64,000 nt of DNA from Leisingera daeponensis (GCF_019801465.1 NZ_JAHVJA010000006.1:124001-188000), one strand, 5' to 3'; shown: positions 32,185 through 40,700, counted from the first letter of the stretch. Notes: generated by a model from the sequence alone, not told the origin. Numbers and translations: made by a program.

Positions 32185-32682
32185 ATGCTTGAGTCTTTCC
32201 TCTTCTTCTTCTTTTTATTCGCCGGCCTGCTGTATATTCTGCTTCGGCTGCGAAACCGGAGGAGAAGTAGCCGTCCCGCCGTCATAGACGGTTCCAACCT
32301 GCTCTATTGGAGGGACAATTCTCTCTCGCTCGATCCGGTTCGGGAAGCGGTGCAACTGCTGAAGGCTGCCGGCTACAGGCCATATGTGATCTTTGACGCC
32401 AATGCAGGCTACCTTGTCGAGAACCGGTATCTCAATGGATGGAACTTCGCGAAGCGCCTGGGTCTCTCCGTAAGCCAGACCCTAGTTGCCCCACGGGGCC
32501 AGCCTGCGGATCCTTTGATCCTCGCGTTTGCGCGGGACAGCGGGGGCATCGTGATCTCACGCGACAGGTTCCGGGACTGGGCCGAAGCCTTTCCGGCTGA
32601 AACTGCGCCCGGCAGGGTTGTCAGTGGCGGATACAGAGGCGGCAGGTTTCAGCTGAACCTGGAGCGCCTTTCAAAAACCTGA
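32185..32682 (+). CDS. Membrane-anchored NYN-domain (Zc3h12a-type) putative ribonuclease
   Basis: A 165-residue protein. Residues 4-20 are a hydrophobic anchor (FLFFFFLFAGLLYILL) followed by a basic stretch RLRNRRRSSR, so the rest faces the cytosol. The domain then shows AVIDGSNLLYW (D35), YVIFDAN (D71), ADPLILAFARDSGGIVISRD (D109, D127) and RFRDW (D131). This D-G-S-N ... D-x-x-I ... S-x-D-x-x-R-D order is that of NYN/Zc3h12a-type metal-dependent RNases. RNase activity is inferred. The ATG at 32185 is preferred to an upstream TTG at 32149. It is a single gene between tuf and a convergent acyltransferase. Confidence 0.72.
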   Translation: MLESFLFFFFLFAGLLYILLRLRNRRRSSRPAVIDGSNLLYWRDNSLSLDPVREAVQLLKAAGYRPYVIFDANAGYLVENRYLNGWNFAKRLGLSVSQTLVAPRGQPADPLILAFARDSGGIVISRDRFRDWAEAFPAETAPGRVVSGGYRGGRFQLNLERLSKT

Positions 32683-32723
32683 ATGAGGAAGGCGGCAGTC
32701 CGATCGCGAAGGCGAAGTGCAAT

Positions 32724-33449
32724 TCAGCCCGCCCGGTTCTCCGCAACCTCACTGCCGCGCCCGGCTGCCGCATCTGCCGCGTCCGTAATGGCATCCAGCG
32801 ACGCTTCCAGGCTCAGCCGGAGCGTTTCCACCTGCTCGTCGCTCGGCTTTTTCGGCACCTCATCGGTCCATTCCCGGCACATCAGCACACCGCGCGAGAA
32901 CGGCAGCGGCAGCATCTGCCGGTCCCAGGTCGGCAGCTTGATCACCTTCTTTTCGGCAAAGGCCACGGTGAACACCCGGCAGCCGGTCATCCGGGCCCAG
33001 ACCACCGGCACCGTCGAGGACACCCGCGCGGGTCCGCGCGGGCCGTCGGCGGCGATGCCGATGGAGCAGCCGTCTTTGGTGCGGCGCAGCACCTCGCGCG
33101 ACAGGGCGACGTGGCGCTTATGGCTCGACATCGGGATGGTCTCGAACCCCAGGCGCACCAGGATCTGCCCCGCCAGACGCCCGGCGCGGGCGGCGGAGGT
33201 CAGGGCGCAGATGCGGCCCAGCGAGGTGTCGAACAGATAGGGCGCCATGATCAGCCGCTGGTGCCACAGCACGAAGATCACCGGCTCGCCGCGGCGCACG
33301 CAGGCGTCCATCTCCTCGAATCCGCTGCGGGTCCAGCGCGAGGTGCGGAAGGCGAATCGCACATAGGCGGCAAACAGCCCCTCCACGGCGCGGTTGACCC
33401 TTGGGCTGTCGGCGATTTTCTTTCTCAGGCTCACGGGGCTTGGGCTCAT
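32724..33449 (-). CDS. DUF374 lysophospholipid acyltransferase-family protein
   Basis: A 241-residue protein of the DUF374/LpxL-like acyltransferase group. Conserved blocks are VIFVLWHQRLIMAPYLF (catalytic His), LTSAARAGRLAGQIL, GIAADGPRGPARV and VFTVAFAEKK. Members transfer acyl groups to lipid A-like or ornithine lipids; the substrate is unassigned. Start is the ATG at 33449. The frame stays open upstream through the tRNA region, but that part has no coding character. It is convergent with the NYN gene (42-base gap). Confidence 0.85.
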   Translation of the reverse strand: MSPSPVSLRKKIADSPRVNRAVEGLFAAYVRFAFRTSRWTRSGFEEMDACVRRGEPVIFVLWHQRLIMAPYLFDTSLGRICALTSAARAGRLAGQILVRLGFETIPMSSHKRHVALSREVLRRTKDGCSIGIAADGPRGPARVSSTVPVVWARMTGCRVFTVAFAEKKVIKLPTWDRQMLPLPFSRGVLMCREWTDEVPKKPSDEQVETLRLSLEASLDAITDAADAAAGRGSEVAENRAG

Positions 33450-33570
33450 TCCTGCTGGGGGACAGGGCCTCGGCCCCGGTATTTGCCCCGTCATACTGCA
33501 TGGCTGCGCCGGGGCAAAGCCCGCCGCCCGCAAACCGCGCGGGCAGCGCAAGAAAATCCGCTTTTCCCTC

Positions 33571-33599
33571 TTGCCTCCGCAGCCCGGCTGCCGTAGGAC
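33571..33599 (+). promoter_or_regulatory. Candidate promoter of tRNA-Trp
   Basis: TTGCCT (33571-33576), a 17-base spacer, then TAGGAC (33594-33599). The predicted start site falls six to seven bases before the mature tRNA 5' end at 33612. Confidence 0.55.
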
Positions 33600-33611
33600 A
33601 TGCCGCACCAC

Positions 33612-33687
33612 AGGGGTATAGCTCAGTTGGTAGAGCGACGGTCTCCAAAACCGTAGGTCGCGGGTTCGAACCCTGCTGCCCCTGCCA
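33612..33687 (+). tRNA. tRNA-Trp (anticodon CCA)
   Basis: A 76-base cloverleaf. The acceptor AGGGGTA pairs with TGCCCCT, the D arm is GCTC...GAGC, the anticodon stem ACGGT/ACCGT encloses loop CTCCAAA (anticodon CCA), the T arm is GCGGG-TTCGAAC-CCTGC, and the discriminator G is followed by an encoded CCA. A tRNA-Trp upstream of secE is a common bacterial arrangement; here a 2.1-kb gene on the other strand separates the two. Confidence 0.97.
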
Positions 33688-33747
33688 TTTTCCCGAACAC
33701 CGCCAGTCCAGCGCTGCCCTTCCGGGCAGGCCGTTTGGCGTGTCTCC

Positions 33748-35877
33748 TCACTCCAGATCGATGTGGCCCGGCGCCAGCCCCTGCAGCTGCCGCTCGCAGG
33801 CGGCGTCAAAGGCGCGCTCCACCTGGCGGGCCAGCCGTTCCGGGCTGAACAGCGCGGCGGTCTGCTGCCGGCTGCGGAGCTTGCCGCGCAGCGCGGTGCG
33901 GGCGTTACTGTCCGGGGCCAGAGCTGCGGCCTTGGCTTCGTAGTCCCGGGTGTTTTCGGCAATCAGCTCCGGCAGTCCGGCCGAGTGCAGCAGGCTGGCC
34001 GAGGTGCGGGCGGCGAATTGCCGGCCCGGCAGCGTCAGCACCGGAACCCCCGCGGCCAAAGCGTCGCGTGCATCGGCGGTGGCGTTCACGGTGAAGCTGT
34101 CCAGGAACAGGTCCGCCAGCGGCAGCCGGACCCGGTGGTCCGCGCGGCTGGCAGCCGGGGCAAAGATCAGGCGGTCCGGGTCTGTCCCGCGGGCGGCGGC
34201 GGCGCGGCGCAGGTTGGATACGGCGTGCTCGCCGTTGTCCCGCAGCCACAGCACGCTGTCCGGGGCGCCTTGCAGCAGCCGCATCCAGATATCGAATTCC
34301 AGCGGCGTGATCCGGCTGCCGCTGGCAAAGCTGCAGAAGACGAAGCTTGCTTCGGGCAGGCCGCAGGCTGCCCGGTCCGGGGCGGCGGACGGCGCGGCCG
34401 GAGCGGCGGCCTGGAAACCGCCGGCCAGGCGCAGGAGGTGTTCGCTGTGATAGCGTTCGCTGCCGGGCGGGCAGGCGGCGGCGTCGCTGATCAGGTAGTC
34501 GTAGGCCGCGGTGCCCAGGGTGCCGGGGTAGCCGGGGAAGGCGATGTGCAGCGGCGCCAGGCGGGCGGCAAACAGCTGCAGCGCGCCGCCGCCGGAATAT
34601 CCGGAGAGGTCCACCGCGGCATCCAGCCGGTCCGCCTTCACGGTGCCGGCCATCTGGCCGGCGCCGCCGCTGTCCAGAACCGTGATCCCGCAATTCAGTC
34701 CGGCAAACGCCTGTGCAGCGGTGTCCGGCAGGCCGGCCCCGATGGCATAGGCGCGGATGTCGAACCGGGTCCGGTCGTGGGCAGCGAGCATGGCGCCGTG
34801 CTGCTCCAGCACCGAAGCGGCATCGCCGGCAGCAAAGAAGTAGCCGATCCGCAGCCGGTCCGGCCGCTGCCCGGCGGGCGGGGTGCTGTTCAGCTCCGCA
34901 GCACCGAACAGGTCGCCGGCATTGGCCTGTGCGCGGGCGCGCAGCAGATCGGGGTTGTCCTCCATCAGCATCAGCGCGCTGGGGTCGCAGCCGCTGCCGC
35001 GCAGGCCCAGCTGGCGGCGGTGGTCTGAATATTCCGGCAGCCATTTCCAGTCGCACAGCTCCGCCAGCACATGCAGCCGCTGGGTGCGGGCGCGGTCATC
35101 GGCGGGGTTGGCTTTCAGCACCTTGTCGAAACAGGGCAGGGCAGCGGCGAAGGCGCCTTCCGCCTTCAGCAGCAGGCCGAGCTGGTACTGCGCCTCTGTC
35201 AGGGCGGGGTTCAGCCTGACGGCCCGGCTGTAATGCTCCTTGGCCTCCGCCGCGGCGCCCTGCCGGTTCAGCAGGCCCGCCAGCGTGAAGTGCAGCCCGG
35301 CGTTATCCGGTGCCTGGGCCACCGCCTTGCGCAGCATGACCGCGGCCTTCCGGCTGCGGCCCTGCTGGATCAGCACCTCTGCCTTGCCGTGCACCGCCTG
35401 CAGGCAGCCCGCGCTGAGCGACAGCGCCTTGTCGAACAGCGCCATGGCGTTGTCCAGTTCGCCGCGGGCGGTCTTCACCCGGCCCATCGCGGCATAGGTG
35501 CCTGCGGCGCGCGGGTTGAGGCCCGCCGCCTTGTTCAGGCAGGTGGCGGCATTGTCCAGATGGCCGGCGGACAGATGGCAACGGCCCAGGAAATCCCACA
35601 GGAAATGCGATTCGCGGAAGGTCTTGAGCAGCGCGCCGCAGCTTTCCGCGGCCTCGAAATGGCGGCCCTCCGCCAGCGCGGCCTCCAGCCCGGCCTGATG
35701 CACGGGGGACGGGTCCGTCTGGGTGTCGAGCCGTTTTCGCAAGCCTTCCAGCGCGCTTTGGGCGCGGGTGTTCCTGGGATTGCGCGACAGGATGCCGGCG
35801 TAGGCCATGGCGGCATCCTCCAACTGGGCATCGCGTTCGAACTGTTCGGCCTGGGACAAGGAATATGCGGGCGTCAT
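33748..35877 (-). CDS. TPR protein with O-GlcNAc-transferase-like (SPINDLY/OGT) C-terminus
   Basis: A 709-residue protein. Residues ~1-260 are tandem tetratricopeptide repeats (for example NAATCLNKAAGLNPRAAGTY, then HYSRAVRLNPALTEAQYQLG). The C-terminal half has the split GT41 fold: LRIGYFFAAGD, LDAAVDLSGYSGGG, the LAPLHIAFPGYPGTLGTAAYDYLI block, FVFCSFASGSRITP, and DLFLDSFTVNATADARDALAAGVPVLTL near the end. OGT-like enzymes glycosylate proteins from UDP-sugars, in bacteria often adhesins or flagellins. Acceptor and donor are unknown. It lies between tRNA-Trp and secE in antisense orientation. Confidence 0.82.
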   Translation of the reverse strand: MTPAYSLSQAEQFERDAQLEDAAMAYAGILSRNPRNTRAQSALEGLRKRLDTQTDPSPVHQAGLEAALAEGRHFEAAESCGALLKTFRESHFLWDFLGRCHLSAGHLDNAATCLNKAAGLNPRAAGTYAAMGRVKTARGELDNAMALFDKALSLSAGCLQAVHGKAEVLIQQGRSRKAAVMLRKAVAQAPDNAGLHFTLAGLLNRQGAAAEAKEHYSRAVRLNPALTEAQYQLGLLLKAEGAFAAALPCFDKVLKANPADDRARTQRLHVLAELCDWKWLPEYSDHRRQLGLRGSGCDPSALMLMEDNPDLLRARAQANAGDLFGAAELNSTPPAGQRPDRLRIGYFFAAGDAASVLEQHGAMLAAHDRTRFDIRAYAIGAGLPDTAAQAFAGLNCGITVLDSGGAGQMAGTVKADRLDAAVDLSGYSGGGALQLFAARLAPLHIAFPGYPGTLGTAAYDYLISDAAACPPGSERYHSEHLLRLAGGFQAAAPAAPSAAPDRAACGLPEASFVFCSFASGSRITPLEFDIWMRLLQGAPDSVLWLRDNGEHAVSNLRRAAAARGTDPDRLIFAPAASRADHRVRLPLADLFLDSFTVNATADARDALAAGVPVLTLPGRQFAARTSASLLHSAGLPELIAENTRDYEAKAAALAPDSNARTALRGKLRSRQQTAALFSPERLARQVERAFDAACERQLQGLAPGHIDLE

Positions 35878-36049
35878 GGCATCCTATCTCGATAATTCAC
35901 GCAGTCCGGCCCCCGAAGCGGCGCGATCGGCCGCAGGGAACCGCTGGAGTCATTTTTGCCAGTAGTGGATTAAAATTGGATTGACCCAGCGTCCGCTGCC
36001 CGCGCAACGGCGCGGGAGGGGGAGGAGGGCCGGGCAGGCGGTGCGGGGC

Positions 36050-36078
36050 TTGAATTCAGGCCCGCCACCGGTTACATC
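36050..36078 (+). promoter_or_regulatory. Candidate promoter of secE-nusG
   Basis: TTGAAT (36050-36055), a 17-base spacer, then TACATC (36073-36078). It lies 33 bases before the secE ATG, so the leader would be short. A promoter here is required because the upstream neighbour is on the other strand. Confidence 0.5.
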
Positions 36079-36110
36079 GCCCTGACTGCTAGCAGAGAGA
36101 CACCCCCAGT

Positions 36111-36308
36111 ATGGCGACTATCAACCCCGTTCAGTTCATCCAGCAGGTTCGCGCCGAAGTATCCAAGGTCGTCTGGCCGACCCGCCGCGAAGTGCTGCTG
36201 ACCACGGTCATGGTGTTCATCATGGCGGCGCTGACGGCGCTGTTCTTTGCGCTGGTCGATCTGCTGATCCGCTTTGGCCTGCAAGGGCTTCTGGGGATGT
36301 TCGGGTAA
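36111..36308 (+). CDS. secE: Preprotein translocase subunit SecE
   Basis: A 65-residue single-span form of SecE, which clamps SecY in the SecYEG channel of the inner membrane. The amphipathic segment FIQQVRAEVSKVVWPTRRE carries the conserved VxWP-(T/S)-R motif. The membrane helix is LLTTVMVFIMAALTALFFAL. The length is normal for bacteria with the short form. nusG follows after 224 bases, longer than usual. Confidence 0.95.
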   Translation: MATINPVQFIQQVRAEVSKVVWPTRREVLLTTVMVFIMAALTALFFALVDLLIRFGLQGLLGMFG

Positions 36309-36532
36309 GCCCGCAGCGGTTTTCAGGCGTCCCCTGCCGCGCAGGCCTTTATCTTGGCGGCCCTTGATCTTGGCAGCAATGGGCGGTAGGTGATCCGGAA
36401 CTATTGAGGCGGGCGTGCAGCGATTCGGTTTGCACGCCGCTTTTTGTTGGAGAGCGCAGCGTTTCGGCTGCAGCGGGATGATCAGGCAGCGGCGCGGCAA
36501 AGGCCCGCCCGGCAGAACAAGGACAACGGTTC

Positions 36533-37066
36533 ATGGCGAAACGGTGGTATTCGGTCAGCGTTCTTTCGAACTTCGAAAAGAAAATCGCAGAGCAGATCCG
36601 CACCTCGGTCGCAGAACAGGGCCTTGAGGACGAGATCGACGAGGTTCTGGTCCCCACCGAAGAGGTGATCGAGATCCGCCGCGGCAAGAAGGTCTCGACC
36701 GAACGCCGCTTCATGCCCGGCTACGTGCTGGTGCACATGGAAATGTCGGACCGCGGCTATCACCTGATCTCCTCGATCAACCGGGTCACCGGCTTCCTCG
36801 GCCCGCAGGGGCGCCCGATGCCGATGCGCGACGCCGAGGTGCAGGGCATCCTGGGCCGCGTCGAGGAAGGCGTCGAGGCACCGCGCACCCTGATCACCTT
36901 CGAGGTGGGCGAGAAGGTCAAAGTGAACGACGGCCCGTTCGAGGATTTCGACGGCATGGTCGAAGAAGTCGACGACGACAACCAGAAGCTCAAGGTCACC
37001 GTGTCGATCTTCGGCCGCGAGACCCCGGTGGAGCTGGACTTCACCCAGGTCACCAAGCAGGGGTGA
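36533..37066 (+). CDS. nusG: Transcription termination/antitermination factor NusG
   Basis: A 177-residue factor that binds RNA polymerase, suppresses pausing and couples to Rho and S10. The NGN domain begins [20 protein letters not shown] and includes [11 protein letters not shown] and [13 protein letters not shown]. The C-terminal KOW domain has [20 protein letters not shown] strong terminator follows 24 bases after the stop, so secE-nusG is a separate unit from rplK. Confidence 0.97.
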   Translation: MAKRWYSVSVLSNFEKKIAEQIRTSVAEQGLEDEIDEVLVPTEEVIEIRRGKKVSTERRFMPGYVLVHMEMSDRGYHLISSINRVTGFLGPQGRPMPMRDAEVQGILGRVEEGVEAPRTLITFEVGEKVKVNDGPFEDFDGMVEEVDDDNQKLKVTVSIFGRETPVELDFTQVTKQG

Positions 37067-37090
37067 TTGATCCCACAGTGGAATTTGAGG

Positions 37091-37120
37091 CGCCGCGTTG
37101 GGTTCAACGCGGCGTTTTTT
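37091..37120 (+). terminator. Strong terminator after nusG
   Basis: Ten-pair stem CGCCGCGTTG (37091-37100) with its complement at 37105-37114, loop GGTT, then six T residues. It separates nusG from the AT-richer inserted gene and from rplK. Confidence 0.93.
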
Positions 37121-37189
37121 GTTTGGGTTCGTAAAAAGTTATCTGTGCTACTCATGCTCTGGCAGCATTTTTGACGTTTCATTCCGGGG

Positions 37190-38347
37190 GTGACAATTTT
37201 GAAAGATTTTTCTTTGGAACAGCTCCGCGAGAGCGTTACGCGTGCAATGGCTCCCCTGAGAGTACCTCGATCTGGCCCGCATCTCCCGCGAGAGTGGCGC
37301 GTGCATAGGGGGTTGCCGCACAGTGACTACTATAGAGTGTTTATGCTGTTGGTGGACCTGCTGGAATTTGAGTACTCAGGTCCCTTCGAGAAGCTCGCTT
37401 ACTCCATACCTGTGGAGTACAAAGGGCAGATTTACAGGGTAAACTACGAAAAATTCGGAATGCGGATCATTGTTCCAGAAAATGGGGACCCGCAAGGCCT
37501 TTATCGACAGCTCGAAAAAGGAATGAAAGCTGCTAAGCGGTACTTTTTGTGGAGGGCTGACCAGGCAGCAGGCACAGACAATCTCAATCTAGTCTCAAAG
37601 TGTCATTCGCTCTGGGAGAAATACCTCTTCCTTAGGGGGCGATCCGAAAATCTCCGCGATCAAGCTGAAGCTTCGAAGGGCGAGGTTCATCACGAAAAAG
37701 GCAGTGGTGATCATGAGGGGAGTATATGGGCCACATTTAGCTTTCCCAGCTTTGAATACAAACAGCAAGCTGACTGGCTCCACGAGGCAGCGGTGGATGC
37801 ATTTTTTGCTTGGTGTGAGCAGGCTTTGGTTCATGTGGCCGTGCTGCTGGGGAAGCTGAAGAATGGTCGGGAAATTACAGACCTCCTCAATGGGAACTTT
37901 GGGGACAAATGCCGATTGGTTTTTAACTATGCTGATCCCGCGGACAAGCGTGCTTGCGACGACATACTCGCTTTACGCACCGAGATAAGAAACTATGTTG
38001 CTCATGGCTCGTTTGGAAAGGATGGCTCCACTTTCCAGTTTCATTCCAAAGTCGGCGCGGTTCCACTAAAGATTTTGGACGCTCCAAAATCTGGTAGCTT
38101 CGCATTTGTAACCGAAAGTGATTACGATCAGCGGCGTGATTTTGAAAGGATCGAACGTTTTTTGAGTCAGCTTTGGTCCGGGAAGAGAGAGCCAGCGAAG
38201 CTATACATTGAAACCAACCTTCCGTGCATCCTGACGTACGTGACTAACGGCAAGTACCAACGTGCCATGCGTACCGTAGAAGATATGAAGGCTTTTCTAG
38301 AGGGTCTGACGCGAATGTGGGATGATGCAGCGAACATGGATTGGTGA
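37190..38347 (+). CDS. HEPN-motif protein of unknown function, AT-richer insert between nusG and rplK
   Basis: A 385-residue soluble protein starting with GTG at 37190; a TTG three codons later is an alternative. I do not recognise a named family. Residues ~215-285 form helices ending in LRTEIRNYVAHGSFG. R267-x4-H272 matches the R-x(4-6)-H catalytic motif of HEPN RNases and the common R-N-x-x-x-H-G context. An upstream amphipathic helix (HEAAVDAFFAWCEQALVHVA) fits the first HEPN helix. The base composition is visibly AT-richer than all neighbours and codons are atypical, suggesting transfer. It is inserted between the nusG terminator and the rplK promoter, without disturbing either. Confidence 0.7.
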   Translation: MTILKDFSLEQLRESVTRAMAPLRVPRSGPHLPREWRVHRGLPHSDYYRVFMLLVDLLEFEYSGPFEKLAYSIPVEYKGQIYRVNYEKFGMRIIVPENGDPQGLYRQLEKGMKAAKRYFLWRADQAAGTDNLNLVSKCHSLWEKYLFLRGRSENLRDQAEASKGEVHHEKGSGDHEGSIWATFSFPSFEYKQQADWLHEAAVDAFFAWCEQALVHVAVLLGKLKNGREITDLLNGNFGDKCRLVFNYADPADKRACDDILALRTEIRNYVAHGSFGKDGSTFQFHSKVGAVPLKILDAPKSGSFAFVTESDYDQRRDFERIERFLSQLWSGKREPAKLYIETNLPCILTYVTNGKYQRAMRTVEDMKAFLEGLTRMWDDAANMDW

Positions 38348-38373
38348 CTGATCGTGCGTAGCTCAGCTACCAC

Positions 38374-38402
38374 TTGCCAACTCCCGCATTCCCCTGTAAA
38401 CG
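38374..38402 (+). promoter_or_regulatory. Candidate promoter of rplK-rplA
   Basis: TTGCCA (38374-38379), a 17-base spacer, then TAAACG (38397-38402) followed by CGCCC. The -10 and GC-rich discriminator strongly resemble those of the rpsL promoter (TATACG-CGCGCC). The leader is about 115 bases. Confidence 0.6.
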
Positions 38403-38522
38403 CGCCCAATCGTCTTCGGGCGAGATTCTCTCGTGGGAGATCAAGGGATCGCGATCCTGAAATCCGACCACGCAACACTCTCCGGGCGGAACGCGTTCCG
38501 TCCTCGTTGAAAGGAAAACCAA

Positions 38523-38948
38523 ATGGCTAAGAAGCTTGTTGGTTCGATGAAGCTGCAGGTTCCTGCAGGTCAGGCAAACCCCTCTCCGCCCGTCGGCCCG
38601 GCCCTGGGTCAGCGCGGCATCAACATCATGGAATTCTGCAAGGCGTTCAACGCCAAGACCGCAGACATGGAACCCGGTGCGCCGTGCCCGACCGTGATCA
38701 CCTACTATCAGGACAAGTCCTTCACCATGGACATCAAGACGCCACCCGCGTCTTACTACCTGAAGAAGGCGGCCAAGGTGAAATCCGGCGCGAACAACCC
38801 GTCGCGCGAAACCGTCGGCACCGTGACCGTGGCCCAGGTGAAAGAGATCGCCGAAGCCAAGATGAAAGATCTGAACGCCAACGACATCGACGCGGCAATG
38901 CAGATCATCCTGGGCTCTGCCCGCTCCATGGGCATCGAGGTGAAGTAA
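38523..38948 (+). CDS. rplK: 50S ribosomal protein L11
   Basis: A 141-residue component of the GTPase-associated centre of the 50S subunit, which also mediates RelA activation. The N-terminal domain has [20 protein letters not shown] and the C-terminal RNA-binding domain has [20 protein letters not shown] and ARSMGIEVK. It is separated from rplA by a single base, so the two are co-translated. L11 is followed by L1 as usual. Confidence 0.98.
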   Translation: MAKKLVGSMKLQVPAGQANPSPPVGPALGQRGINIMEFCKAFNAKTADMEPGAPCPTVITYYQDKSFTMDIKTPPASYYLKKAAKVKSGANNPSRETVGTVTVAQVKEIAEAKMKDLNANDIDAAMQIILGSARSMGIEVK

Positions 38949-38949
38949 G

Positions 38950-39648
38950 ATGGCAAAGCTCGGTAAACGCACCCGCGCCGCGCGCGAAGCTTTCGCTGGC
39001 AAGGAAAACCTGTCCGTGGAAGAAGCTGTTGCCCTGATCAAGGCCAACGCCAACGCCAAGTTCGACGAGACCGTCGAGATCGCCATGAACCTGGGCGTCG
39101 ACACCCGCCACGCTGACCAGATGGTCCGCGGCGTGGTCGGCCTGCCGAACGGTACCGGCAAGGACATGCGCGTAGCCGTCTTCGCCCGCGGCCCGAAAGC
39201 GGACGAAGCCACCGCGGCTGGCGCAGACATCGTCGGCGCCGAAGACCTGATGGAAGCGATCCAGGGCGGCAAGATCGACTTTGACCGCTGCATCGCAACC
39301 CCGGACATGATGCCGGTCGTCGGCCGTCTGGGCAAAATCCTGGGCCCGCGCAACCTGATGCCGAACCCGAAAGTCGGCACCGTGACCATGGACGTGAAAG
39401 CGGCCGTGGAAGCAGCCAAGGGCGGCGAAGTGCAGTTCAAGGCGGAAAAAGGCGGCGTTGTGCATGCCGGCGTCGGCAAAGCGTCCTTCGACGAAGCCAA
39501 GCTGGTCGAAAACGTCCGTGCCTTCGTGTCGGCCGTGGCCAAAGCCAAGCCGGCCGGCGCAAAAGGCGCCTACATGAAAAAGATCAACCTGTCCTCGACC
39601 ATGGGTCCGGGCATCACGGTTGATGTGGACAACGCTGTCACCGAGTAA
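38950..39648 (+). CDS. rplA: 50S ribosomal protein L1
   Basis: A 232-residue protein of the L1 stalk that helps tRNA leave the E site; L1 commonly represses its own rplK-rplA mRNA. Blocks are [40 protein letters not shown] (the family signature) and [12 protein letters not shown] at the end. It starts one base after the rplK stop. A terminator follows, separating it from rplJ. Confidence 0.98.
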   Translation: MAKLGKRTRAAREAFAGKENLSVEEAVALIKANANAKFDETVEIAMNLGVDTRHADQMVRGVVGLPNGTGKDMRVAVFARGPKADEATAAGADIVGAEDLMEAIQGGKIDFDRCIATPDMMPVVGRLGKILGPRNLMPNPKVGTVTMDVKAAVEAAKGGEVQFKAEKGGVVHAGVGKASFDEAKLVENVRAFVSAVAKAKPAGAKGAYMKKINLSSTMGPGITVDVDNAVTE

Positions 39649-39670
39649 TCGGAAGCGCAGCTGATGCCAG

Positions 39671-39707
39671 AAGGCCCGGCGGATCTGATCCGGCCGGGCC
39701 TTTTCCT
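39671..39707 (+). terminator. Terminator after rplA
   Basis: A ten-pair stem AAGGCCCGGC (39671-39680) with its complement at 39693-39702 and a loop that can itself pair, followed by TTTTCCTT. It is about 23 bases past the rplA stop. Confidence 0.88.
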
Positions 39708-39731
39708 TGTCGGGCGCCGGCATGCGGGCGC

Positions 39732-40448
39732 TCAGCGCAACCCGCGGCGGCAGGGGCCGTAGTGCTGCTCCAGCAGCAGCCGCAGCAGCCGGGGCTTGCC
39801 TGCGGCGGCCAGCTGCACGGTGCGGGCCAGCAGCCCCTGCGCCTTCAGCCCGGCGACCAGATTGTGGCCGGTGCCCTCCAGAATGTAATGGTGGATGCTG
39901 CGGCCGGCCGGGAAGCGGCGCCAATGGATCTCCTCCTCCGGCGCATCTCCGTGAAAGATGAAGTGCCCGCATCGCTCCGGGTCGAGGGAGCCAACCGTCT
40001 CGAACCGGTAGGGCGGGAAGCGGCGGCGCCAGTACTGCCAGCGGGTTTCCTCCGGCACGTGCTCCGGGTGCATGGAGAATTGCGGCGAGAAGGCGATGGC
40101 GCGGTCGATCCGGGTGAGCTGCGGCAGCACCAGTGCCATGAAGCCGCCCATGCTGTTGCCCAGGGTGACCGTCTCGGTGATCGAGAACTGCACCCGGATG
40201 CGTTCGATCTCCTGGACGATGAGGGCGGTGAGGTCCGGGTCGTTCATCCAGCTGCGGCGCTTTTCCGCGACCATCAGGATGTGGTTGCGTCCGCCGTCCG
40301 AGGCGGTGCCGGGGAACTCGAAGGGCGGCATCTCATGCCGCTTGGTGCCGACGCCGCTGAGGCAGACGAACAGCCTGCTGCCGCTGCCGTGCTGATGGGC
40401 AATGCTGTGATCCCCGTTGCGGGCGATGAGGTCGGTGGTAAGCTGCAT
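39732..40448 (-). CDS. Alpha/beta hydrolase-like protein inside the ribosomal region
   Basis: A 238-residue soluble protein. The nucleophile elbow TLGNSMGGFMALVL (Ser in G-N-S-M-G) and a late His in EGTGHNLVAG fit the serine-hydrolase fold; LFVCLSGVGTKRHEMPPFEF is at the N-terminus. The acid residue is uncertain (an Asp in HGDAPEEE is possible). Substrate unknown. It is on the strand opposite to rplA and rplJ, which are usually adjacent, so it interrupts the beta operon. GC content is like its neighbours. Confidence 0.78.
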   Translation of the reverse strand: MQLTTDLIARNGDHSIAHQHGSGSRLFVCLSGVGTKRHEMPPFEFPGTASDGGRNHILMVAEKRRSWMNDPDLTALIVQEIERIRVQFSITETVTLGNSMGGFMALVLPQLTRIDRAIAFSPQFSMHPEHVPEETRWQYWRRRFPPYRFETVGSLDPERCGHFIFHGDAPEEEIHWRRFPAGRSIHHYILEGTGHNLVAGLKAQGLLARTVQLAAAGKPRLLRLLLEQHYGPCRRGLR

Positions 40449-40631
40449 GCGGGAGACACGGGGCGCTGCGGGTCAATGGTTCCGGTATGGAGCGGGCGGC
40501 GGCGGCTTGTCGAGGCGGCGGCGGAAACCCTGCGGAAGCTGTGCCTTGCCCGGCACACCGCAGTGGCGGCGCGGCCGGGGCCTGCCGCGGCGGTGTGCCG
40601 GGCAAACTTGGCCTGCGGGGCGGATTTGCCC

Positions 40632-40660
40632 TTGGAAATCCCCGCAAATGGGACTAACTA
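40632..40660 (+). promoter_or_regulatory. Candidate promoter of rplJ-rplL-rpoB-rpoC
   Basis: TTGGAA (40632-40637), a 17-base spacer, then TAACTA (40655-40660) followed by CGGC. Transcription would begin just before the leader hairpin at 40671. Confidence 0.5.
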
Positions 40661-40670
40661 CGGCTACGAG

Positions 40671-40700
40671 ATAAAGCGTGCGATTCGTCGTGCGCTTTAT
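40671..40700 (+). promoter_or_regulatory. Leader hairpin of the rplJ transcript
   Basis: ATAAAGCGTGCGA (40671-40683) pairs with 40688-40700, including two G-T wobble pairs, around a TTCG tetraloop. The 13-pair stem lies at the very start of the predicted leader. A T-rich but interrupted run follows (TTCATTTCG), so it may be a protective or attenuating element rather than a full terminator. Confidence 0.55.
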
